From NCBI GenBank assembly GCA_025200525.1, contig CM045761.1, forward strand, positions 134,046,223-134,110,222: a stretch of DNA of 64,000 bases, given 5' to 3'. Made by a program: the position numbers and the translations under genes. Positions 55,619 to 64,000 of this stretch are shown in pieces; position 1 is the first letter of the stretch, and each line of letters opens with the position of its first letter. Under the pieces are notes generated by a model that searched no databases, was not told the origin of the DNA, and saw only the letters and a program-made list of their open reading frames with translations. This DNA is from Camellia lanceoleosa (lineage: Eukaryota; Streptophyta; Magnoliopsida; Ericales; Theaceae).

Positions 55619-57839
55619 TGGTAGCTTCTTTTCGTGCTCCTCAGAAGGGTTTAGTCTCCTTGGATACAATAGCCCTACAGTTCAGACTCCCGTGGTTCTA
55701 AATCTGGTTTCACAAGTGCAATGTGAAATAAATAAACACAAATGAGTCCAAATCTAAAAAATCTTTTGGAAAATCGATTTTGAATCAAAAATGACAAAAA
55801 TGGACCGCTTTGCCAGATTTCAAATTCGCTACCTAAATATTTTTAGAAAATTTAGGAAACCCGTGACTCGTGTCAAACGCCACTTGTCCATCATCACCAA
55901 AGTGTCTCGGCTTGGGAACTTAGGTATGAAAGAGGAAGGTCATGAATTGAGCACCCCACTCACCCAATCAGAGATCGTCCACTACTAATCGTGATGTGAT
56001 TTTTATGTACATTATATGCTCTCATTCCGATTATTAATGCTATTTGTACTATGTGATACACACAAGTATAGACTAATTCACAAAAGTTGGAACACTTTGA
56101 TTTCATGTTTGTTTTGAAAAGTGTTTGAATATGTACCACTTGAAAAAGTGATCTCATATGTACATTTATTTAAATCATCCCAACTTATGCCAAAAGCCTC
56201 CACCCACAGGAATTTCAAACAGGTATATCAACTAAGCACTTAGGCTCATGGTAAACATGCTTGACATGGCAACAATCGCACGCATGTAATATGCTAAAGA
56301 GAAAAAATGCTTACCCCAAATAGCCGAGGCAAGCCAAAAGAAAGAAAATAGTTAGAAAAAATGCATGATCCTAAAAAATGTAACGTGACTAATGCATCAC
56401 ATACAACATGCGATTAATAAGCTCAGCTACTAGTATGGCATGTGAGTCAATTCAAGGCGTGCGAGAAAAACATGTATTCGATTAAGGAATTTGAAATTGA
56501 CATTTGATTAGTATAATGAGCCGAACCTTTATGTATGTAAAAATGTGTATTTTGTACATGGTAATGATATGAAACCAAAATATGATGCTACATGCAACCA
56601 TCATAAGCAAGTAAATAAAATTGAGAAAGAAATGAGGGTTAGAAGATATACACAATATTACAAGTTTGCCCTCATGCAAAAGGGTCCGAATGTCCAAGTG
56701 TCTACATTGACCACTTATTACAAATCCAAATTAATTAACTATTAACTAGCTATTACAAATTTTGAATGAAGCTACTAATTAAGTACAACATACTATTATT
56801 AGCACTACTTAATAGATCACGGGAAGTGAAGAATTGCACATGCATGAACGAGAATCTCTGCCCGAAAACTCGTCTGTTTTGTTGCTAGGAACTGTTCTGT
56901 TCACAGTCAGAAAAATAATATATTTTTCATCCTAGCCTCTGCTCTGTTTTTCCATGAAAATGGTTATGTCCGCATAAAATAAAGTGGCCATCCGGCCAGG
57001 GAAAGTGGCCGGTCGGATGGACAAGTGGCCGGCCGGCCACTGTTTTGGGGGTTTGCCCTGCTGCAACTAAAAGGTAACAGAGCACAAATAGATAGGGGAT
57101 GTTTGTCATCTTTGCCTCTCCCTATCATGAAACAGATCAAGGGAGGGATAGACTCGATTCACAAACCATTAATTGACGTAAACTCATTGCGTGATGATCT
57201 ATGAATCAATGGGACAAAGTCTCAATAAATGGAAATAAAAGACCAACAAAGCCTCCTTCCTATCATGGAGTTGCCTCTCTAGGGAAGTGGTAGACATCGC
57301 TTCTCAAATCATTAACATCATTAATGAGTATGTAATGACTCAAGACACGATAGGTTCAATTAATGTCCAATTGAACCCAAACCAATTTTATTACTCTCGT
57401 TACCATTTTAGTTCAATTTTATTAGCCTCTTTTAATTACCTTTCCATTCTTTAATCATTTCAGTCCAAAAATGAGAGTTATGTCCACTAAATGAGGAGAA
57501 GTGTCAAACAAGAAGTTGTTCTTGGCATGAGAGAGATGTAATGCCTTGGTAATGAACCTCCAAAGAGATTAAACCATTAAGTATGGAAGGGTCTCTTTCG
57601 CATGCCTTAAACAACACTCGTTTGAAACGACTCTCAAACAAATAAAACCAAGAAAAGAGGGACAGTGCATAAATGGTTATTGCAAGTGTGAACACATGTA
57701 TGAGAGGCATAAAATAAAAGATATCAACTTAAATAGGTTGGTGTCTAAAGCTTAAACCACCAAACCTATGAAGACTACAACACTACGAACATACTATACA
57801 AAACATAAATGAGATAAACGCACCAAAAATGTAATAACC
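55619..57839 (-). mobile_element. 5' LTR of the Tat element, cut by a Tekay insertion
   Basis: Minus-strand sequence ending ...GCTACCA immediately before the primer site. It matches the plus-oriented Tat LTRs in the last 300 bases (GGATTTGGACTCATTTG-like, TTTCACATTGCACTTGTG, ...GGGAGTCTGAACTGTAGGG). It has GGCCGGCCGGCC at 57028-57039. The upstream third of this LTR is not seen because the Tekay element begins at 57840. Confidence 0.75.
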
Positions 57840-58736
57840 CGACCCTCTATATGCTTTCTGGTATACTTTCTGTCCCTTATTTTGTGTATTTATCTGGCTA
57901 ATGTGGAATTCCATGTGAGATTAAATTTAATTGTGTGAAAAATATGGTTATGAAACTGTATCTGTTACCTAGGAGGAAAATCTGTTACAATTGAGATGTT
58001 TGGATCAGAAATTGAAAGCCTTAGAAGCTTAATAATCTAAAATTGACTTTATATTTGAGATCAGCATGATTTTCAGGTCATAATATGATTTTTTGTAAAA
58101 ATTTGATTTGGAATAATTAAACTGATTGATTTTTGTCCTTATTCACCTTTTGTATAAACTTAATCCCTTAACATTTGACTTAATAATCTTGAACTCAAAA
58201 TGTCTCCTGAGAGAGAGTTAGAAGAGAAGAGTTAGAGAGGAAGAGGAGAAGTTCATCAAGAGAGAAGATTAGGAAATTGAGATGGTTTGTAGAGATTTGA
58301 ACCAAGGTATGTATGAACCACCTTGAATAACCTCTCCTTAACCTCTTCTTAAACTTAGTAAGAATTTCTATTACTTTCATGGAAGCTAAGGTTTGCTTTT
58401 GAGATCAAATGTGTGGCAATTGTTCTATAGGAAAGTATTCTTAGCATTTAGTTATTTTGGAGGAATTGTAACTTATCCCTTGGATTCTCATGTTGAAATT
58501 ACATGGTTGTACATGTGTATTGTTGGTATGTTTAAGAGAATTGAGTTGTGTTGGTGAAATTGAAAAGGGTTAACTTAATTAAGCTTGTGACTCATGATTC
58601 TTGTGGCATTATACACTTGTAACCTATGTTACTGTGATGTTGAACCATTGTATTGCATTAATTTTCCTTATTTTGTGCTTTATATTAACTTTACCAAGTT
58701 GAAGAGTTGCTTGAAATCGAATGGCACAAAACAGGG

Positions 58737-58870
58737 TTCCGACCGTACGTACGAGAGTTATGGCCGCACGTGCGGGAAGCACTGCCGCACGTGGGGGGCT
58801 CACAACCGCACGTGCGGAAAATAGGGGACTTTGGGACTGAAGAGACTGGAATAAAAACACGTGCGGGGCT
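58737..58870. repeat. Cluster of CGCACGTGCGG palindromes
   Basis: ACCGTACGTACG, GCCGCACGTGCGGG, GCCGCACGTGGGG, ACCGCACGTGCGG and ACACGTGCGGGG follow each other within 130 bases. This is the same arrangement and position as in the solo LTR at 27954-30963. Confidence 0.85.
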
Positions 58871-59275
58871 CACCGCCGTCGCAGAAACACTACCGCCTGA
58901 ATGCGACATGCTCCCATGCCAAAAAACCCTTCCGCTGCTCCATTTTACGTGTTTGACCCTCTGGTATTATTAAAATTTGTATTTAATGCCTTTAAAATGT
59001 TTGTAAATTCATTCGAAGTGAAACGAATAAGATATTGTTTAAAGAGAGAAATGGACTAATTTCTGAACTGCGTGTGCATATAGGGCGCATACCGGAAGGA
59101 ACTACTGCTCCACCACAGCACTGTGAGTAATAGTACTGTAGTAGTACATTTTCTTATCGCTAATAATCATTATTAACGCTCTGTTATCCCCAAGTTAATT
59201 ATGCCAACCTACTTAAACGAATGAAAAATCTGTGTACATCCGTATAACTCTGAAAGTATTCTGCTTCGTTAGTAT

Positions 59276-59475
59276 CTAGGCCAAAGGCCGATCTGTAAAA
59301 TCAGTTGGGCCTAAGGCCAATCTATAAAATCTGTTGGGCCTAAGGCTGATCTGTAAAATCTTTTGGGCCTAAGGCTAATCTGTAAAATCTATTAGGCTTA
59401 AGGCCGTTCTGTATGCTACTGGGCTTGAAGCCGCTCTGAATAAAGATTGAGCCCAAGGCCATTCTGAAAATGTGT
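59276..59475. repeat. GGGCCTAAGGCC minisatellite, 29-bp unit
   Basis: AAGGCC/AAGGCT occurs at 59284, 59313, 59342, 59371 and 59400, exactly 29 bases apart, with a GATCTGTAAAATC spacer. Two or three looser units follow. Confidence 0.9.
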
Positions 59476-60057
59476 ACAGAATAATCAAGTTTACTCATAT
59501 GACCTCTGCACTTATATACATTATGATTCAAGTTTAATCGTTAAATTGTTTGAGTACTATTATTCACTGAGCTTCGCTCACTTTGTGTTATGTCTGTTTC
59601 TGTAGGCAATCAACCTGGAGGTCGGTCTTAGTTTAGCTTTGGTCACTCCTTTTTGGTCAAGCAATGTAGAGAAGCTTATGCATTTTGTGGGGGTTCCCTT
59701 AATGACCCCTAGTTTGGTCCTTAATCTTTTTTCTAATGTGATTAGTCGTGTATAATCTTCCTCACCAATATTTTTGTTGTATGCCACGTGCGGGGCTAGT
59801 TCTGTATATATATCCATATATATAATTGTGTGTATGCAAATATCTGCTTCTGGTATATCTGTCTATCACATAAGGAACTGTTCAATGACATTGAGATCCT
59901 GGCATATAGGTGTGAGCTCGATGGATGTTAATTTACGTTATATTATGTTATTAAATGCTTCCGTTCAGGCCCCATATGTTGTATATATCAAATTAGCAGT
60001 CTGTTTCTGAAGTGATCATGCCCAAACTTTTCGGGGCGGGTTTAAGGGCGTGACAAG

Positions 60058-60073
60058 TGGTATCGGAGCACGG
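60058..60073 (+). promoter_or_regulatory. Primer-binding site, initiator-Met tRNA type
   Basis: TGGTATCGGAGCACGG differs by an A-to-G change from the common plant TGGTATCAGAGC site. It lies two bases after the LTR end and primes minus-strand DNA synthesis. Confidence 0.85.
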
Positions 60074-60275
60074 GTTGCTATCTCACACATGAATCCATTG
60101 AGCCTTAGGATGTCTAGAAAAGACTTAGGCATCATGCATAATATTCTGAATACATATGGAAAGATTGATGGCAACGTTAATTTTATATGTAACATCTGCT
60201 AACTCCAATGATTATGATTCGTGTCCATTGTATATTTTTTTCTGTATATTGTAATTGACTGTCATGTAGAATACG

Positions 60276-61430
60276 ATGAGAACAAGACGGAAGACCCGGA
60301 AGATGCTACTGCTGCACGGTTGGACAAAATGGAAAGAATGATTATGGAAATGGCGGAGACTTTACGGCAACAACAGCAACAGCCACAACCACAACCACCA
60401 CTACCACCGCCACCGCCACCGGTACCTCTGCCTGTGGTACAAGATTTCCATGCCGAGGACCGGACCATTACACTTATAAAGGAATTTAAAAAGATGAAAC
60501 CGCCATCATTCATGAGAGGAATATAACCAATGAAAGCTGAGGCATGGGTGTTGGGAATAGAAAAGTTGTTTGAAGTTTTTCCTTCTACCAAAGTCCATAA
60601 AGTGCAACTTGCTGCCTTCACTCTTGAAGACGAAGCACGAAGGTGGTGGATGCTTACAAGAACTGTACACCAAGAGCTAACATGGGATAGGTTTTTGGAA
60701 CTGTTTTATGACAAGTACTTTCCCCAAAGTATGCGAGACAAGAAGGTGACAAAATTTGAAACTCTCAGACAATGAAATAAAATCGTTGCGGAGTATGAAG
60801 CCCAATTTGTAGAACTAGCTCGGTTTTCACCTCATATGGTGGACACAGATTATAAGAAAGCACGAAAATTTGAAGGGGGACTACGGAATGCTATCCTTGA
60901 CCGAGTCAACATGTTAAAGTTACCCACCTATGTTGATGTGTTGGAGAGGGTTGTTATAGCAGAGGGAAACATTGCTGCTCAGAATCGGATTTCTGAGTGG
61001 AAAGGAAAGAGGCAGAACACACAAGTGTCAAAGGGGTCAGCCACTCCACCAAACAAGAAACAAAATTCAGGAACCTCTAGTACTTCCACCCCTACTCAGG
61101 ATTCAAATCCTGTTTGTTCAGAATGTGGAAAGAAGCACCGTGGGACTTGTTATTAGGTGACTGGAGCATGTTTTAGGTGTGGCAAAACGGGTCATTTGGT
61201 AAAGGACTGTCCTCAAAGGAATCAAAAAAATGGAAATAGGGCTGCTACAAGTTCAGCAGGGTTTACACCAGCTCCCAACACCAAGTCAGCTGCCAAGCTT
61301 GTTAACAATAAAGACACCGCGAGACAAGGAAGGGTGTTTGCATTGGTTCCAGGAGATGTGCAAAATGCTGCAACAGTGGTGTCAGGTACATTTATTGTTC
61401 ACGGTCATTCTGCTCATGTATTGTTTGATT
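60276..61430 (+). pseudogene. Tekay element gag with CCHC zinc knuckle
   Basis: An ATG at 60276 opens a basic start (MRTRRKTRK), then the reading frame shifts. A Gln/Pro-rich run (LRQQQQQPQPQPPLPPPPPP) precedes the gag core, with EFKKMKPPSF, AFTLEDEARRWWM, TWDRFLELFYDKYFP and EYEAQFVELARFSP. Near the end is the nucleic-acid-binding CFRCGKTGHLVKDC (C-x2-C-x4-H-x4-C) at about 61169-61210. Stops after FMRGI, after ETLRQ and after GTCY break it. Protein would assemble the particle in the cytoplasm. Confidence 0.88.
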
Positions 61431-63998
61431 TGGCTCTACCCATTCCTTTGTGTCAAAACTATTTGCTCAAAATTTAGATAGATCTGAGGAAGTATTATCT
61501 TATATGGTATGTGAATCTTCACCTTTGGGAGACTCTATGGTCTGTACTTCTGTATATTTTGCTTGTGAACTCCTAATTGGGGATATCTGGGTATATGCCA
61601 ATTTACTGCCTCTTGACATAACTCACCTTGATGTTATTCTGGGTATGGACTAGCTGAGTGACTATCGTGCAACAATTGACTGTTTGACTAAGCAAATTAG
61701 TTTTCACCCTCTAGGACAATCAAAATTTACCTTTCAGGGGCATGGAGTAACTTCGCCATCCTATTTAATTTCTGCAATGAAGGCATGCAAATTAATTCAG
61801 AAAGGGTGTCAGGGGTATTTGTGCAGTGTCTTAGAGGGGCAACTAATGAATGGGAGTACCAATATGATTTCAGTTGTCTGTGAGTTTCCGGATGTTTTTC
61901 CGGAAGAGTTATCATGGGAGTTAGTAGACCGTGAAATTGAATTTACGATTGAAGTGGTGTCGGGAACTCAGCCCATTTCTAAAACTCCGTATAGAATGTC
62001 ACCAGTTGAAATGAAAGAGTTGAAGATTCAGTTGCAAGATTTACTCGATAAGGGGTTCATTCGCTCGAGTGTCTCTCCTTGGGGCGCACTAGTTCTGTTT
62101 GTGAAAAAGAAAGATGGAACATTCCGATTATGCATAGATTATAGGGAACTTAATAAGGTAACAATCAAGAATAAGTACCTATTGCCTCAGATTGATGATT
62201 TATTTGACTAGCTTCAAGGGGCACAGGTCTTTTCTAAAATTGATTTACGGTCCGGATACCACCAACTGAAGGTTAAAACTGATGATGTTGAGAAGATAGC
62301 TTTTCAAACCCAATATGGTCATTATGAATTTCTAGTTATGCCCTTTGGAGTTACTAACGCACCAGCAGCGTTTATGGATTTGATGAATCGTGTCTTCAAG
62401 CCCTATCTGGATGAGTTTGTAGTGGTGTTTACCGATGACATCCTCATTTACTCGAAGAATGCAGAAGCTCATGAGAATCATCTTCGTTTAATTCTTCAAA
62501 CACTTCAAGAAAGGAAATTGTATGCAAAGCTGAAGAAATGTGAATTCTGGCTACATGAAGTAGCATTCTTGGGGCATGTGATAACAAATGAAGGAGTTTA
62601 TGTTAATCCACACAAAATTGAGGCAATCGTGAATTGGCCAACCCCTACGAATGTGACTGAGGTGTGTAGTTTCCTGGGATTAGCCGGGTACTACAGAAGG
62701 TTTGTTCAGGATTTCTCCAAAATCGCTATACCACTTACTCAACTGATTCAAAAGGGAGTTGTATTTGAATGGTTAGAGCAGCGGGAATCTGCCTTCCGGG
62801 AACTGCAAATGAAGTTAACTACAGCTCTGGTTCTTACTTTACCATCCGGTATCAAAGGATTTGTGATCTACAGTGATGCTTCCCATAAGGGATTAAGTTG
62901 TGTGCTTATGCAAAATGGAAGGGTTATCGCTTATGCCTCATGACAGCTTAAACCCCATGAAAAGAATTATCCCACACATGACCTTGAGCTAGCCGCAGTA
63001 GTTTTTGCTTTGAAAATATGGCGGCACTATTTGTACGACACTACCTGCGAAGTCTACACCGACCATAAGAGCCTCAAGTACTTTTTTACCCAGAAAGAGC
63101 TGAATATGCGACAGCGACGATGGTTAGAACTTATTAAAGACTACGATTTGCAGATCCATTACCATCCTGGTAAAGCCAATATAGTTGCAGACGTACTTAG
63201 TCGGAAAAATATGGGAAATTTGGCAAGTTTGTTTACGGGGAAAAAGGAGTTGTTATTCGAGTTGGATAAAATGAATATAGACTTTGTGATACATGAACGA
63301 GATGCCATGGTTGCAACAATAATAGTCCAACCAACATTAATTGAAGAAATTAAGCAGAGATAAATGGAAGATGAATTTTGAAGAGGGTCTGTGATGAGTT
63401 AGGGACAAAACCGAGACCGGGATTCAATTTGATGAATGCAGTACTCAAATTTCAAGGCAAATTATGTGTTCCCAATGTGTTGGAAGTTAAACAAAAATTG
63501 ATGGAAAAAGCACATGCCTCGAGATTCTCAATGCACCCTGGGAGTACTAAAATGTATCAAGATCTAAAGCAAAACTTTTGGTGGCCAAGTATGAAAAAGG
63601 AAATTGCGGACTTTGTTTCGAAATGTTTACAATGTCAACAAGTGAAGGGAGGGCATCAGAGACCGGCAGGATTGGTGCAACCCCTTCCGATTCCGGAGTG
63701 GAAGTGGGAACATCTGACTATGGATTTTGTTGTAGGCTTACCACGGACTCCCCGGGATATGAATTCTATATGGGTCGTTGTAGCCCGGTTAACCAAGTCT
63801 GCCCATTTCCTACCTGTGAAAACTCAGTACAACGCGGATAAACTTGTTATCATTTACGTGAATGAAATTGTAAGACTCCATGGTGTTCCAATTCCCATAG
63901 TATCAGATAGGGATCCGAAGTTTGTATCTAGATTCTAGCAGAGTCTACAGGGAGCAATGGGTATCGAATTAAAATTTAGCACAGCTTTCCACCCTCAG
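61370..63998 (+). pseudogene. Tekay element pol: protease, RT, RNase H, integrase (cut by window end)
   Basis: Protease: VLFD followed by a frameshift where SGATHSF is expected, then DITHLDVILGMD and a stop. RT (61860-62550): [58 protein letters not shown] and the catalytic FTDD in [13 protein letters not shown]. RNase [35 protein letters not shown] and [11 protein letters not shown], with all acidic residues kept. Integrase from 63480: HPGSTKMYQDLKQNFWWPS, CLQCQQVK, MDFVVGLPR (first Asp) and PIVSDRDPKFVSRF (second Asp), then a stop. The third catalytic residue and any chromodomain lie outside the window. Five or more stops and at least two frameshifts make it inactive. Confidence 0.92.
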
Positions 63999-64000
63999 AC

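Larger units (their letters stand above)
48630..55619 (-). mobile_element. Tat/Ogre-type Ty3-gypsy retrotransposon, internal gag-pol region
   Basis: In minus order from the primer site at 55616 come a leader, gag, protease, RT, RNase H, a second (archaeal-type) RNase H and integrase. The double RNase H and the lack of a zinc knuckle in gag mark the Tat lineage. The LTR preceding the primer site extends to 57839. All domains are broken by stops. No 3' LTR in the right orientation was found to the left; the antisense PMD and DUF7745-like genes occupy that side. Confidence 0.85.
57840..60055 (+). mobile_element. 5' LTR of a Tekay/Del Ty3-gypsy element
   Basis: This 2216-bp LTR starts TGTAATAACCCGACCC and ends GGGCGTGACA, followed after two bases by the primer site. 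The five bases before it are AAAAA; the matching target copy would lie beyond the window. It contains a cluster of GCACGTGCGG palindromes (58737-58870), the CACTGTGAGTAAT motif (59119-59131), a 29-bp GGCC minisatellite and TGTAGGCAATCAACC (59604). It is inserted in the Tat LTR. Confidence 0.88.

Overview
The window is nuclear DNA of a flowering plant, most likely a eudicot. The evidence is a P-class PPR gene, a plant zf-GRF gene, plant mobile-domain (PMD) and DUF7745-like reading frames, and a dense layer of plant transposable elements (CACTA, hAT, Tourist-type MITE, LINE, Tekay/Del and Tat/Ogre Ty3-gypsy). Only one gene looks like an ordinary intact host gene, the PPR gene on the minus strand at 8.4-9.8 kb. 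A second small intact gene (zf-GRF, 12.4-12.9 kb) lies inside a DNA transposon.

Layout. 0.5-2.8 kb: a CACTA-type non-autonomous element packed with GACTAAA/TTTAGTCGCC subterminal repeats, plus a second CACTA end. 2.8-6.4 kb: AT-rich DNA with no recognisable gene. 6.4-10.8 kb: the PPR gene with a probable 5'UTR intron and TATA box. 10.9-16.3 kb: a 5.4-kb hAT-like element bounded by related termini and a near-perfect 8-bp target duplication; it carries a Tourist MITE, the zf-GRF gene, a reductase-like last exon, a FAR1/FRS-like 5' fragment and a LINE reverse transcriptase remnant. 16.7-17.8 kb: seven copies of a 162-bp satellite. 19.5-20.7 kb: a second hAT element with a perfect 8-bp target duplication. 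20.9-21.3 kb: a foldback MITE.

From 21.7 kb onward the DNA is nested LTR retrotransposons. Three solo LTRs have matching 5-bp target duplications: 21761-25013 (ATTAC), 27954-30963 (GGGTA) and 43377-47955 (CCTCA). Their hosts are, in order, a Tekay-like LTR, a minus-strand transposon-associated reading frame, and a DUF7745-like gene. From 55.6 kb leftward runs a minus-strand Tat/Ogre element: LTR, an Arg-tRNA-type primer site, gag, protease, RT, RNase H, a second RNase H and integrase. Beyond its integrase, on the opposite strand, lie a DUF7745-like gene and a PMD gene, each with its own TATA box. This matches the known habit of Tat elements of carrying extra antisense ORFs. At 57840 a Tekay/Del element (complete 2.2-kb 5' LTR, initiator-Met primer site, gag-pol) is inserted in the Tat LTR and runs off the right edge.

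How the parts relate. Nearly all the transposon reading frames are broken by stop codons, many of them C-to-T type changes. The most unusual shared feature is regulatory. The Tat LTRs and both antisense genes have clusters of GGCCGGCC-type palindromes just upstream of TATA boxes. The Tekay-like LTRs have, at one fixed place, clusters of either CCGCACGTGCGG or GCTCGAGC palindromes, followed by a conserved CACTGTGAGTAAT motif and a GGCCTAAGG-type minisatellite.
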